NCBI GenBank assembly: GCA_004352715.1 | Contig: SCFE01000035.1 | Span: 1,771,970-1,835,969, forward strand | Reading direction: 5' to 3' | From: Hofstenia miamia | Lineage: Eukaryota > Xenacoelomorpha > Acoela | DNA length: 64,000 nucleotides | Part shown: in pieces, positions 46,900-60,324 of the stretch | Layout: every line of letters starts with the position of its first letter | How positions within the stretch are numbered: the stretch's first letter is position 1 | Program-made: the position numbers and the translations under genes | The notes under the pieces: generated by a model | What the model saw: the letters and a program-made list of their open reading frames with translations, nothing else | What the model was told of the DNA's origin: nothing | Databases searched by the model: none

Positions 46900-49170
46900 C
46901 TATGTAATTGCATAAAACAGACTGATGATTAGCCAATCAAATTCCAAATTCAAACGCTTCAATGTTCATGTTATCAAACACTTGGCATTGTAGAACTTCA
47001 CCTAAATTTTGGTAGTGTAAGTAGGTTTCACTTTAATTTATTAAATTATAGTTTCGATAGAAAAATCAAAAATAATAATGTGTGTATTAAAAATTTACAT
47101 TCAAAATTAAATTATAAATAAAATTTCAACTTACTGTACATTTATTACCTAATGTTAAAAAACCTTTAATATTTCAGTTTTTTAAAATGTTATTTGTAAA
47201 GCTTGCTGTGTTTCGCCCTGAAAATGCTGAAAAAACATAATCGAATTTTCAATAAGCAAAACTATAAATCCAATAAATGTACCTCGATTAAACCAATTTT
47301 ATATTTTCAAAAAAGGAAACTCAGTTTGAGTTGCTAAAGAATTTTACCCCTTCGATTGTCATTTTGTTGAAGGGGTTGGCTTGGATGTTCCCTGAAATAG
47401 TAATAGATTTTGCGTAGGAAGGCGACTTGTGCTGTCTTTTAATGGTATGCACCCATAAATTAAACTACATCATGACAATAAGAAATACAAATATTGGCGT
47501 TGCTGAGAAATGCAGTAGACGTGCGGCAGAGAAACATAAGCTCCTCCTAGTCAGAATGCTGAATATTATAAAGTTGAATGTTCATGGAGCACTGACTGTT
47601 ATTGATAAGAATTTCTGAAAGTATTCACTAGGCCATTATTTTGAGGATTTTATTGTTTAAATCAAATTCGAATTTTCAAACTTTTAAATAAAATTTTCAA
47701 AATTCCAAAATTCAAATTTCAAACCAAGTTTTGAAGCTAGAGGGCAAACTTTGATATCCAATTTTCGGGAAAATTTACACATAAAAAATTTATTGAATAT
47801 TTTCAAATTTATTTTATTGTAAAATTACATTAAAAAAATTATTCAAAGTATTAACCCTAAACAACCTATTGTACATTTGATGTTCACCAAATGTCTTAAT
47901 CACATTCTCAAGCAATTTTCTCCAAGTCTTTTAGGAAATTTGAGAACTGTGGATTTGAACACATATATGGGTAAGTGTGCTTCCCTTCTATAGGTTATAG
48001 TCAAAATTTATCATAAATATTATTCTTGTGTTTGAAAGAAATTTTCCCATGCTTAGTATTCAGATAATAAAGCAGTCTAAAGCCTTTAGCAACAACAATT
48101 AACGTCAACTTTTTTGTTTTCTGTAAGTAGGGCATCCAGGTCCCGCCCAGACTCACTGTACGCAAAGTCAGTATAGTTGTCGCGCCATAGGATAAAATGA
48201 AAGACGAGACGTTTCATTATACAGGATGTTTTCAGATTTCAGTTACCTTCAGTATTTTTTATAGAAACCATAGGATTAATTACAATTACCCAGCTTGATA
48301 TTGTAAACGAACGAGTCTGACAGGTACTAATAAAGGCATTTTAGATTTATTCATTGCTACATATCTAATGAATTTGCAATTCTTTTGTATGTAAAAATTA
48401 TATACTTCTAAGAAAGAACAAACTTGAAATCACATTTTCAAACTTTCAAACTTCAGATTAAACTTTGAATTACATATTCAAATCAAAGTTTGAAAATTAT
48501 TCAAATTTCAAACTTCTTTTTTGTCAAGCCTTGAAAGCCCTGCACATAATATTTTAAACTATATGTAGCACTTACAATATAACAATAGATAATATTGCAA
48601 TTAACTCCATTCATATTTAGGTAGAATGATTTTTTTCAATACGGAATATATTTCCATATGATTACAGTCAATATTAAATATTAGATCTACTTGGTGACAT
48701 GTGGAGCAGCTAATAAAATGAGTTTATTAGTTTAAGTTCAACCTTTAAATTTTATTAAGTTGTACAGAAGAAAGGCAAAATGAGCCAGCACGACTTCCCT
48801 TAGACAATACTAACTTTTCTTCACAATATTTAACATTCTGAAATGTACGGAGACTGAAATGTTTAATAAATTTTATAAAATTAAGGATATTTCATTGGGA
48901 AAGTACAAGGAGCTCATTGGAAAAGTACAACCACTTTGCATGTACTGATAGTTATAATAAATAATATTGTATCATTAAAATTTGCCGTAATTCTATAATT
49001 TATTTTCACAGAACAAAATTACTCTTGAAATTATTACTTGTTTACTAACCTTTAAAATAAAGGAATTAATTATATTAGTGAACAACTATGTTTTTAGATT
49101 AAAATAAGATATCTATTTCAAACATGACTGAACTAAACTCTTAGTGACACGCTCGCAAATTGGAATAAAT
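46900..49170. other. AT-rich sequence with a TTCAAA-rich block
   Basis: At 47640-47720 and 48420-48550 there are many TTTGAAA/TTTCAAA motifs, and GTCAAGCCTTGAAAGCCCTG near 48540 looks like a transposon right end, but no matching left end was found. A motif shared with 24.24 kb lies at 47921. Confidence 0.3.
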
Positions 49171-49185
49171 TACCCTACTTTATCA

Positions 49186-49531
49186 CAGATTTGTAAACGA
49201 ACCGAGCTAGCAAAGGTCCCAGTCAAGTCGAGATTGAGCATTGCATTGGACATACAATGAACCCAAAACGGGCCTTGTTTAAACATATTTATTGTTCTGC
49301 TTTTCCATTTTCATGTAAAATTACAACCTCTTATTCCTTAAAATTTGGACGTATTTAGTTGGATACAACAAAATACTCTTATTGTTTCACTCAATACATT
49401 TATACGATTTTTTGTTTCTATAGCCTTATTATTAATGATTATTAAATGCCAGAAACAATTTGCAAACAATATTCAAAATCAAACAAGCTGAGCTGAGCCA
49501 ACTTAAAAATTTCAGCTTGTTGGAAAGTCTG
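49186..49531. mobile_element. hAT-like MITE, GAGCCGAGC family, older copy
   Basis: Left end CAGATTTGTAAACGAACC and right end TGTTGGAAAGTCTG match the 27285 element's termini with several substitutions; the internal GAGCATTGCATTGGACATAC segment matches the 39-kb copy. Flanks CTTTATCA and CTCTAACC agree at 5 of 8 positions, consistent with a decayed target duplication. Confidence 0.7.
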
Positions 49532-49539
49532 CTCTAACC

Positions 49540-52500
49540 GCCTTAATTTACGTTAATTGTGATGATTTGAGACTTATATTCATTTCTCAATTTATCAATT
49601 GTTAATTTTTGTTGGAAATTTTTGCCGTCTAGTTATATAACAATATAATTGTTTAAATTTTTTGTATTCCAATGTTTTTGCAAGACCTTGAATATTTTTA
49701 ATGCGCTGTTTATCCAAATTTGAATACTCTTGCAAAGAATTCTAAATGTCGAAACCAGAGACGGAAATGGGGCGGCATAGGTCGGGGCGGACATGGGCAT
49801 TGTATTTCCAAACTGGATAACTATGGGACAAAAGTGGGACACAAATAAACATTTGAGTTGAGACACTGAACCAAAAATTGCCAATTTTAGAGATTGTAAT
49901 GGTAATTTTCTTACATCAATGAAATTAATTAGAAAGTTAGTCCAATTTTGAAAAATTATTTATCATAAAGTTTTAGCTCTTGGTGAAATCTGATTCTATT
50001 CAATTGTATCAAAAAGATCTTTTTCATTAGATTTTTTGTCTATATGCTTTGCAATTACAGTGGAAAGAGTGCAATTACGTTTGCATATATACAGATATAT
50101 TGCAAAAATATTGGCTTTATGAAACGCTTCATAAATTTAAAGTGAATTTCATTTTGCTATCATGTATTTGATTGTATTAAATGCAGTGGTAATTTTAGAT
50201 GTGAGGATATAAAGAAACTTTCTATGAATTCGTATAAGTGTTATATTTGATTCTTATGGGTACAGGTAGCAATAGTAGATGGTTTTGTCCTTTCAGACTG
50301 TTTGGCAGTGGTGTGGTGGTGTACGATTTTTATGAAAATTCACATAAAGTAAATAAGGGGCAACAGGATAAAGGCGAAATTTTTTGGGGTAAAATATTTT
50401 TAAGTTGGGCAATTTGGGCAAAAGAATAAAAGCGTGGGGCAATAAGGGGCAGATGTTAAAACGTGAATATGGGGCAGAACACAATTTCTGTTAGCCGGGT
50501 TGGGGCAGTTTGCAAAATCTGCTAACTTCATATATTTAACTGCTAAGAAAATTAGCTTTTTCAATGAATATATTTCAAAAAATTATTCCTACCACACTAA
50601 TAAATAAGTTTGAAAAATTTGGCAAATAAATCCCAAGCTTTGCAATCAATTTCATTGCTTGATCCTTGAAAACTTGTAGTTAATATGTAATGTAATATAT
50701 AATATATGCTTGTTATTAGATTCACAAATTGAAATTCAAAAGAGTTTGAAGACATTGTCAGTGAACTTATTTTGTATAATATATATAACGCATGAATGTT
50801 TAAAAAACTGTTTAAAATTTGTTATTAATTAACTTATATATTAAAAGTTTTTAAAACTAACTGTTTCAAAAACTTCATTCAAATAGTGATAATTATTCAG
50901 TTTTTCGTGGTTTATTAACTAAAAGGTTTAAAATTCATTTTGTCATGCGTTTCATAAGTAAGTAGTTAAACAAACCTAAATTGATTATATTTTAATTAAA
51001 TGTTGTAAATTTAAAAACCGAATTAATATTAGATTAATGAAAATAAACCAACAACTTTCTGCACCCAATTTAACATCTAATAGTTTGTATTTGCTTGCCA
51101 TTCCTACATATTGCACAAAATTACAACTCTGCAAACAAAATATATGCAATTGTACAACTACAAACTAAGCTTCCTCTAATTCAAGTAAAAACTATAAAAA
51201 ACAACACTTAGAAAACAGTAATATATGCACACATTCAAAATCCCACATCTAATTTCACCATGTGTTTAAACGTTTGCATATTCCTAATTTACATTGGTTA
51301 GCTAATAAGTTTTCCTTCAGTAGGTTCTTGACGGTTTCTAGAGATTTACAGTTTATAATATTTATTGTCGTATAGCTTATTTTCTAAGTAGAATCTTAAT
51401 TCCTTATTGGAAATTAAAACTATTATTAACAATGTAACGATTACTATTTGGAAAAATCTATTTGTATTGATAAAGAATGAAAACAAATCTATTAGCATTC
51501 ATCCAATAATTGAAAATGCTTTATTTCACCACTAGATGGCTAACAAAAATGAAAATAATTACTTGATATGTGTATATTTACAAAACTAAATCTTGTTTAA
51601 GATGGCAATATATATATATATATATAATATTTTTTGAACAAAATTTCTCAACGCTGATTTTTACCAATGGATTCTATTTATAAAGAAGAAAAAATGAAAA
51701 GACACCCAATTCCAAGATGCTGTACCAAAAATTATTGCTTTGTAATACGGTAATTTCTGAAATTCAGCGCTTTGAAATGACGACGTATGATTTCCATTTT
51801 ACAAAGAGCCAATATCCATATATATACATATATATATATATATACAATAAATTACTAACAGTGAATTATTTTTCCCCTCATCTATAGAGCCATTATTTTT
51901 TCCTTTTGTGGTGGCTGATCTTGAGAAATTTCATTTCTACAATTCTAATAAAATTCAAAAAGGGGTTTTTCAAGAGCGTATGATACTAATGTACAATTTC
52001 AAAATGTTGTTTAAGAAATAATATATAGTATTTACTACAACTATTGTGTAATAGTCCATTTTTTCAACTTCAGCCCATCCTTTTAATGGGAGTGAGGATC
52101 ATTCCGTATTAAGGCTGTGCTGCCACACAATACCTTTAGCTACATTTTGTAACTTGTAATATTTTGAATTTAATACCTTATTTTTCTATTGTTTCTATTA
52201 ACATAACTATTTTTTCAAATAATTTTGACTTTAACAAAATAATATGCATAAGCATTTCATACAAAATGGCTATATTTTTTCATTGCTGTTTTCGCTTAAG
52301 TAGTGTATAAAATTGCCATTGTCATAAATTACAGGCACCCCGAGGATCAATAAAATAATCGATTTTTCGCTTTCAGCCTATAGCTTTTGGCAATCATTGG
52401 AATGAAAATAATAGATCTAAGATCATAGTAAATTAACCTTAAACTGCGCGTGGATTTTTAGAAAATTTTTCATGATCATTTAAAAATATTTAAGCGTTTA

Positions 52501-55500
52501 TAGCTCAAAAATTATTAACGCTATTTTCAATCTGAAACCACCATGTGATAGAAGAGAATCTCCTCTTCTTTTCTCGCCCCTTTGAACTTGCGCAGGGCAC
52601 GACTCAATAGGTTTGGAATATATTTGCACATATCAAGAAACACTCAAAGTTCTTCGTTGCTTCCATGGGCTCAATTGCTATAAATACTTGAACATTAGAT
52701 ATGGAACATTTTTCATTTTTTTCATCAAATCCAGCCACAGCAATTCGCTTTAATAGAAAGTTTCAACATTGCATTAAAGCATGTTCCTCAATAGACATGC
52801 CATGCCTTACGATTTTCAAATTTGTTAATAGACTTCGAAAAATTGATGAAAACCTATACATAAAAATCAATTTTCTTAAAAAAAAATTCGTTGTGACATA
52901 AGAATCAAAGTTATTAGTGCTTCATACTTCTGTAAAAATTGTTCCGAGAAAAACAAAAGTTAAATTTTGCCAGTAATCATAATCACTAACGTCAAATTTA
53001 GTTTTGTCATAGATACATTATGTAAACGCTGTGCTTATAGTTGAATCTCTTTTGGTTGGACACCACAACATCAAGATTTATGTTAATCTTTCAATGTAAA
53101 AAACTGTGAATTAGGTGGTGGAAGCATAATACATATATTGGGGTCATCAAACTGTGCAGCATATTCAAAAGCCAATAATATACTAATTTACAAAAATTCT
53201 TATCGAATTCAAGCTTGACTACATGTTTCCGCAAGATTCTCACTCGCAAATGCTCGTGAGAATATTGTCAGTGAATCTTAAATAATTGGCATTTATTGGT
53301 AATTTTTCTGAAAGTATTCAAAAGATTAATCGATTTCCAATTATTACTATAATTGCAATATCTATTTCGTATATTGCCTATCCCTGCAGACATAAAGTAG
53401 AACCAATGCTAATTACATTCATGTATGTAAAATGATTGAAATTGGCATGCATTTCAGGAGGAATGGAAGCATTTGTCTGCAGTCTCCTCCCTTTTGGGTG
53501 CGCTTCTGATGTTGTGTAAATATTCTGAAATTTTTTTTTTTCTTCATGTTTGCGTTGATTTATTTCTGTTTTCATGTACCATTTTAAATGTTCATATATG
53601 CGTAATCCAAAATATTTTGAAGTTTGTCCAATTGAATAAAATATTACACTCACCACAGCTGTATATATCTTTCTGTTGTTTTTGCACTAGGTTTACAATC
53701 TCTTTTTGTAAGGATGTTAGATGAATTTACGTGATGTTTCACAAATACATGGTAATTTCCAATATAAATGAATTTAGCAGCTAGAAACAAACTTATAATA
53801 AGAATGAATCTGCCACTTTTTTGAAAAATATTTTTCGGCGTGGTAAATCAACACATAAATAAAAAACAAATATTGATAATCATTGAAAACGTATATTAAT
53901 ATAAATCATCAGGTGTAAATGTGATATTGAGAATGTATAATATATAACACTCCTTAATCAACTACTGTGGCCTGATCTTGCTTGCATTTCAAAATGTTGG
54001 CATGGACAAGCTTTCTGGATTTTTTGGTATCTTCTATTTGAGAATCCCAGGGACTGGACTTCAGCATTTCAAAACTGTTAAGCGTATACAGAAAATCTCC
54101 GAGAAATTATTTGAGCTCTCAGGAACAGGAAATGACGTCGCAACAAACTTGTTTAGGAACCTCAAGATTTGATAATGAGGAATGCAGAGCTACAACATGT
54201 AAAGGAAATAGAGAGAGGCAATGTTCTAAAGAAATAATTTATTCCTCAGTTTGTATTCAGAGACATTTTCAATTGTTCACTAATTTACTAAAGTCAATGC
54301 TCACATGACGGGCATTGATAAAATTCCTGTTGGTGAAATTCAATTGTATGCAAAGGTGTTTAATCTAATTTCTATTTTTTATTTCTAATTTAGTACAATT
54401 TGGCCTAATGGCACCTAATGAACAACTTTCAAATTTTATTGATAAGTATTTTGAGAATTACATTAAATTGAAAAAAAATACAATGATATACTGTAGTAGT
54501 ATTATATTTTCTGTATCTGAAAGCAGGTTCGTTTAATTTCAAAATTGGAGACTCTGTGGGGTTTATTTCAAAATTAGCAAACAGGTTCAATCCTGAAGAA
54601 TATATAGCACACATCTTGAGGCATAACGCTAAGAAAAAATTTACTGATATGAAAAAACTAAGTATAGCTTCTTTCAAGATATTTATTAATTTTTCAATTT
54701 TTTCAACGTGATTATATAATTACAAAATCTTAATTTTCCTCATATCTAATGCCAAATACAATTTTGAATAATACTTTTGATTTGAAAATTTTAGGAATTC
54801 CGAGAGATTTAATGGTTAAATTAACGGGTTGAATCAGGTCGAGACCGTCTCGTAATATACTTAATATACTTAGGAATTTATATGATATATTCAAGTAAGC
54901 ACCCTACACATTAGGAAAGTGCTCCAAAAAGGATACTTTAAAATAGCTTTAACAATTGCTTGAATTAATGCCTTAACTGGTTGCCTTCTGAGTACAATAC
55001 TGAGTGAAACACCCCATTAACAATTTCCAAGGTGTGTTGAATAATAGTATTAGGGAATAATCAAACTCTAATTAAGCTTTAGTTAACACAATTTTAGAGT
55101 ATCCTTTTTGCATCACTTTCCTTAGTGAAATCCGAAATTGGAAATTTAGGCGCAACATAAATTCGCTGTTTTATGTAAAATAGCATGAACCACGTTAGAT
55201 AAAAAATTGGGATCTTGTTGAGGTAAATAACAAGACTGTCTAGTTTTGTAGTCAATGCGATATACATACATAAATCACAGTGGCATTTCTTGTGATATGC
55301 TATTATTTGTAATGTAAATATGAGAGTGATAAGTCGTTAGAGAATGAACGATGCAATGTACAAAGATATTAAACTGTTTGGCGATACATTCATTTCTTCT
55401 TCGAGATCCAAAGTAAGTTTTGATAAGTTTAAAATCCAACCCTTCTTCAGTTGTGTAAAACATATAGAGTGATATTAACTTTGTAATTATAAGCGTATTT

Positions 55501-55960
55501 TTCTGCGTTGTTTAAAAGTGAATTAAATTCATTTCAATGGAAAACATTGCACTTAGAAAACTAGGGCGCATTAATCTTGGATGAATTTTGGTAAATTGGA
55601 AAATCAGATATATAGTGCTCAAAATACGTTCGGACAGCATTTTAATCTTTAACATATCTGTGATAAACTGACTCTCCATCATTCGAGTTATTGATAGGAG
55701 ATTTCTTGAGAAGATTTGAAAATGTCATCAAAATAGGATGTTAGAGAAACTCACTTACAACATGACAGACTTCATTGACAAATACTTATCATGAAAAAAA
55801 ATCCGAAACTTCATTAGCAACTTCAGATATATTTTTGCATTTGGGGAGTGATTTTTTTAAACTGCCCATCAAACTTTTACACATTTAGGAGAAAAATCTG
55901 GAATTTTCAAAAGAGTATGGCATGATAAATTCAGCTCTCCATACTCATTCTAAATACGAT
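49540..55960. other. AT-rich intergenic sequence with minor repeats
   Basis: GGGGC-rich patches at 49756-49800 and 50340-50510 look transposon-derived but no paired ends were confirmed. (AT)n tracts lie near 51608-51627 and 51817-51845. A coding-like patch near 53980-54260 (for example DKLSGFFGIFYLRIPGTGLQ, then in another frame TSRFDNEECRATTCKGNRER) is unidentified. Nothing else is recognised. Confidence 0.4.
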
Positions 55961-56085
55961 AGATTCGTGTTAGTTCACTCAGTTCAATAAACCAAGGTAC
56001 CAGATAGGGCTGAGCGACAGTTGCTTTCTTTATTGGTGTATGCAAAATAAGGTCAATAGTACTATTTTCATCTGTAAAAAATTAA
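55960..56085 (-). pseudogene. possible LINE fragment between endonuclease and RT
   Basis: The minus strand reads NSTIDLILHTPIKKATVAQP and then YLVPWFIELSELTRIY before a stop, followed by weaker coding-like sequence. A PW-x-x-x-EL-x-x-L pattern after a hydrophobic/basic run resembles the linker just before the reverse transcriptase in jockey/CR1-type LINEs. An acceptor-like TTTTTTACAG precedes it, so a host exon is the alternative. Confidence 0.3.
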
Positions 56086-56400
56086 ACAAATTTAGACAAA
56101 GCACCCGAATGAAGAAAAAAACGAGTGTTAAAAATGATATAACTGTTATTAAATCTAACATCAACAGCTTTCTGTTTATCGACATAAAATCTTAATGACC
56201 TTTCTTTGTTTGGCATTGCTTTTTACATAATCTGAACAAAATCAAAGAGGTATAGCGGAGAAATTCCAAATGTATCTCATTAATATGTATTATTATATCC
56301 TGGTATCGTTTATTTATGAAAATACAAGTTATTGTTTGCTGAATTTAAGAAATCGATGCTTAAATTGTGAAAACTTGCCTATAAAAAATTAATATTTTAG

Positions 56401-57056
56401 TGTGCTTTTGCGGTATCTCTCCCCCTCCTAAATATTTGGAAAAATTTCTTTATTCATCAATATGATAATAATAACTTTAACCCTAACTAGCCCAAACCAT
56501 ATCCCATACCATAACTCCAACCATATCCCTAATTCTAACCCAACCCTAACCCACAACATAATTCTAACTTTAAGCTAAGCTAAGTGTAACTCAAACTATA
56601 AACCTAACAATATACTATATTCTTCATCCTGACAGAGTGGACTCAATTAAAACAAATTCATTTCGAATTATGTAAAAAAGTAACTATGTGAAAAGATGTG
56701 AGAAAAAGGCGCTGTTTAGATTTAGATATAATAAACATTACTAAATCTTATAATTGCTTTCTAAACAAACAAACGTCTGTTGTTGAACCACTAATTAGCA
56801 TATTAATTGAAGTTTATTGTAATTATTTTATAATTCATATTGAAAATTACTGGTATTAATAATATATTTGAAAATTCCTGTAGCATAACGTTTGGGTTAT
56901 GGCTTGGTTAGGGCTGAGGTGTGGGTTGGCTAAGTTTAAGATTAAGTTTGGTTTAGGGTTAATGTTAGTATTAAAGTGTTATAATTATTATATTGATAAA
57001 CTAGCATACTTTTACCATTATTTGAATGGGGAGGGGGGAGATAACGCAAAAGTACA
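56401..57056. mobile_element. inverted-repeat element with telomere-like arms, 9-bp TSD
   Basis: The left end reads TGTGCTTTTGCGGTATCTCT and then CCCCC; the right end, reverse-complemented, reads TGTACTTTTGCGTTATCTCC and then CCCC. AATATTTTA flanks both sides (56391-56399 and 57057-57065), a perfect 9-bp target duplication. The left arm (56480-56600) is a degenerate CCCTAA-type run and the right arm (56885-56960) carries TTAGGG-like motifs in the opposite sense, so the arms can pair. No protein is encoded. A 9-bp duplication fits Mutator-like elements among known groups, but the family is not certain. Confidence 0.7.
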
Positions 57057-57703
57057 AATATTTTAAATATATTTCAAGGCAGTGTTTCAAACATCAACTA
57101 GGCTGTAACTCACTAAACATTATCAATCTATTCTTTTTCTATAGTTTTGTGCAGTACTCTATGATAAATCATCTGAAATGAACGTTTTCTATGTATATAT
57201 ATTTTATTAAATAGGGCTATTGCTCTATTAGTTTTAAAGTAACAGATGTTTTACATAAGTAACTCTAAATTCAAACAACTTATGAAATTTGAAAATCTGG
57301 TACATCTATTGGTGAATGTTTTCTCAGGTAATTATGAAAATTTGTACCAATGGTTGTTNNNNNNNNNNNNNNNNNNNNNGGGGAGATAACGCAAAAGTAC
57401 AAATATTTTAAATATATTTCAAGGCAGTGTTTCAAACATCAACTAGGCTGTAACTCACTAAACATTATCAATCTATTCTTTATCTATAGTTTTGTGCAGT
57501 ACTCTATGATAAATCATCTGAAATGAACGTTTTCTATGTATATATATTTTATTAAATAGGGCTATTGCTCTATTAGTTTTAAAGTAACAGATGTTTTACA
57601 TAAGTAACTCTAAATTCAAACAACTTATGAAATTTGAAAATCTGGTACATCTATTGGTGAATGTTTTCTCAGGTAATTATGAAAATTTGTACCAATGGTT
57701 GTT
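57035..57703. repeat. 324-bp segment listed twice around a 21-bp gap
   Basis: 57035-57358 recurs at 57380-57703 (offset 345) with at least one substitution (CTTTTTCTATAG versus CTTTATCTATAG). The N run at 57359-57379 marks the joint. The second copy leads directly into the PH-domain gene. Confidence 0.9.
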
Positions 57704-57767
57704 GATGTGAGGGAAAAACTTGCGATATTAATTTTTGGATGAAAATTTTTTAAAGCATTCAAATGCT

Positions 57768-57869
57768 ATGGTTCTTATAATCAAACAATCCACGGGATTA
57801 ATTGTTGCATGTAGACATACCGCTAAGGCTCCATTCGCAAATTCAGAAATTGTTGTTCTGAAGTTTAAG
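57768..57869 (+). CDS. PH-domain protein, exon 1 (first beta strands)
   Basis: From ATG at 57768 the frame reads MVLIIKQSTGLIVACRHTAK through EIVVLKFK and ends at AAG before a GTTAAG donor in phase 0. It joins in frame to SWQKSYSAL in the next exon, so that EIVVLKFK plus SWQKSYSAL forms the first two strands of a PH domain. The ATG has G at +4. An alternative is that this is an internal exon starting after an AAAG acceptor at 57755; the frame is closed by TAA at 57729-57731, so it cannot extend further. The donor is only moderately strong. The gene lies just after the duplicated 324-bp segment, so its 5' flank is assembly-uncertain. Confidence 0.55.
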
Positions 57870-58008
57870 GTTAAGAATATCAGTATGATAAAAGCACACC
57901 GACAAAGTACTAATTGAACACAATAACAATACTATTTATATTATTCTGAACTTACATCAGCTTAAGTATGTTTCATTTCATACATTTTGGTACTCAGTTT
58001 ACTTATAG

Positions 58009-58194
58009 AGTTGGCAAAAATCTTACTCTGCATTGACAAAACCAGATGATGTTGCCAAATGTAAACTTATCATATTCGAAGATGCATCTTTTGATAAAGT
58101 GTTGCAAGATATATCAATACCTGAAATTCATAAAATTGAAATAAATACCAGTAAGAAGCAGAAGTATATCATGAAAATCACTCTTCAGAAAAAG
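58009..58194 (+). CDS. PH-domain protein, exon 2 (central PH strands)
   Basis: Bounded by acceptor CAGTTTACTTATAG and donor AAG then GTTTGA, this 62-codon exon is phase 0 at both ends. It encodes SWQKSYSALTKPDDVAKCKL, IIFEDASFDKVLQDISIPEI, then HKIEI...YIMKITLQKK. The W-x-K-x-(Y/W)-x-x-L start, the KLIIFED strand and the following alternating hydrophobic strands are the core of a PH domain. The spacing W-K...PDDVAKCKL-x-x-FE resembles the PH domain of DOK/IRS-type docking proteins, which bind phosphoinositides and dock to receptor tyrosine kinases at the plasma membrane, but this assignment is tentative. The donor is weak (GTTTGA), though the next exon continues the domain exactly. Confidence 0.72.
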
Positions 58195-59449
58195 GTTTGA
58201 CATTTGCTGTGCAATCTAATACAATACATATTCAGATAATAGGCAACATACGGAGACTAAATTTAGCGCATTCTCAAAAGGTCCTCAGACTTTCAAATAA
58301 GATTACTTCCTTCAAAACTAAAAGATTATACATGTATTTATTATTGGATAAGTATACATGCTCAATATAAATTCTCCTAAAATATAAAATTGCATAAAAT
58401 GTTAAGTTTTTATCATTATATACAAGGCTGCGCAGTGCATAAAGCAAATTGTGCTGGATTTGTTGGTGATACTTTAGTTGTCTATACTATTGTGCTATTG
58501 ATCTAAATACTACTAAGAACACTCGGTATATTAACTGGAACTGGGTTAATGTTGTTTGTAAATATTGTAAAAAATATTTTGTTTCTACCAAAACTAGAAG
58601 GAACAAAAAAAAGAATTAAAGATTAATTTTTAAGCAAAAGTATGATATGGTCTAGAAATAAATTTTCCAGGCTTAAGTAGCAGCAATCTAGCTGTTAAAA
58701 TAGGTGTAAAGAAGTGGATGTTTTTGAATAATTTGAATAAGCAAAGTTAATCTTCTATGAGAACTTTTTTGATAGCCCTTAATACCATTTGGAGATCATG
58801 GTAAAACAGTTAATACCACATTAGCATTAGTGTATATAATGATGCCGCACTCTATATATTATTGAAGAAAACTAGATGTTTTTTAAGGTCTATATTTAGT
58901 TTTTGCAGTGAAATATAAAAGGCAATTCGAAATATGTAGTTTTTAAAGAAAAAAACATTAAAATTGCACCAATTAGTACATTTAAAATTCTTAAATAACC
59001 TTTTAGTATTACAAACTAACCATTAGTTCATAATCTCAAAACTACTAGAGTTTAAATATTTTGGGAGAAATTTTATCCTGAAAATGAACGATAAATTAGT
59101 AATAATATTTGTATATTACATATTAAGTCTCACTAATTTGAGCTAATTGAAGTAAAGCAAAAATAACTCTAAAGTAGAAAACAATATTGTTTGTATACAC
59201 TTGCATTTGAAAAGTTTTGAAGCCCCAAATTAAGTCTCTGATCTTCCTTTGTTTAATAGAGAAAATGCATCCAGTTTTACTTGTTTCTGATGGAATATTT
59301 ATTATATTTTTCAGCTTAGAATAGGAAATTTTAACTGAGCAATTTCTTATCAACGGTAAAGTATAAGAGAGCCAGTGTCTACATTTGGAAAGAGCACTGC
59401 TATCTTCTAGAAGCATGACTGAGTCTTGCCTTTAAATTTTTTTTCACAG

Positions 59450-59522
59450 AATTTATAGAACACTTATGAATGACACTGCTGAAGCTCAAATTTTGAAATT
59501 ATTAATTGAAGGCCAGTTATGA
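59450..59522 (+). CDS. candidate exon, unidentified
   Basis: A strong acceptor (TTTAAATTTTTTTTCACAG) is followed by one spare base and IYRTLMNDTAEAQILKLLIE then GQL and TGA. The text is protein-like, but its phase does not match the PH gene's phase-0 junctions. It could be an alternative 3' terminal exon or chance. Confidence 0.25.
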
Positions 59523-59772
59523 TTAAGTATTAAGTTTTTCTCACAATAGAAACATTTAAAGGAGGAAAATAAGAAAACATATATTTTAACCAGGTCAATT
59601 TTGAGGTCTAAGTTATTTTATCAACTCGAATTAAATCACTTAACACTAAGCTACTATTAAAAATTCATCCATGAGAAGTTCTATGATGCGCTCCTTCTGT
59701 TGATGCACTAAGCACGTGCTTATTTTGCTTAATGCTAAATCCAAGGCTGTTATGATTGTTTTATTGCATTAA

Positions 59773-60324
59773 CCCCTATTTCCACTGATTTTACTTTTAC
59801 GTAACAAACCGATTTGTCCGCATTTTTGAACAATTTTATCCAACCCTGCTAAAAATATTGAACGGTTTTTACATTGACAATCTATGGAGTAGGGCGCGCT
59901 TATGCAATGATGAAGATTTCTGCTAAAACATATTCTTATGCCTGAATTTAATGCAAATAAGAATTTTTTCAATAACAAATCCGATTTTGTAAAAATATTC
60001 AAATTCTTTCAACACCTAGTGTTGAGATAAGCAAGCAGCTCAATGCCCATGGAAACAGCAACTACCCTGACATATGATCGTTTTCTGAAGAAAAACTGTG
60101 TGAGTCCTGTTCAGGTACGCCCTACAGCTACGTCGCGATTTCCTCTAACTTCGCGCATGAACGAAACAGAGCCAGCTCGCGAATTTAAGTCGAAAGAGAA
60201 AGAGGCAATTTCTTATGTTGTGGTATTTAGACTTTAAACATCTTCGTTAGTCTGTGATTTATAGGCGCTTAAAATTTTTTGTTGAAGTCATCACAAATTT
60301 TGAAAATCCCAAGTGGAAATAGGG
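59773..60324. mobile_element. piggyBac-like MITE, TTAA target duplication, 552 bp
   Basis: TTAA lies on both sides (59769-59772 and 60325-60328). Ends are inverted: left CCCCTATTTCCACT, right AGTGGAAATAGGG. TTAA duplication with C-run ends is the hallmark of piggyBac-superfamily elements. The interior holds a GC-richer block (60070-60190) and a segment resembling 24320-24350. Frames of 77 and 64 codons inside are not recognised proteins. It sits in the second intron of the PH gene. Confidence 0.8.

Noticed and set aside
49756-50510. GGGGC-rich patches that might be the two ends of a hAT-like element
   Set aside because: Candidate ends do not pair well and flanking 8-mers do not match.
58437-58490. 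Possible exon GCTGCGCAGTGC..., one frame reading VHKANCAGFVGD like a C1 domain
   Set aside because: The C1-like text is not in phase with the PH exons, only one partial motif is present, and exon 3 at 62085 completes the PH domain directly.
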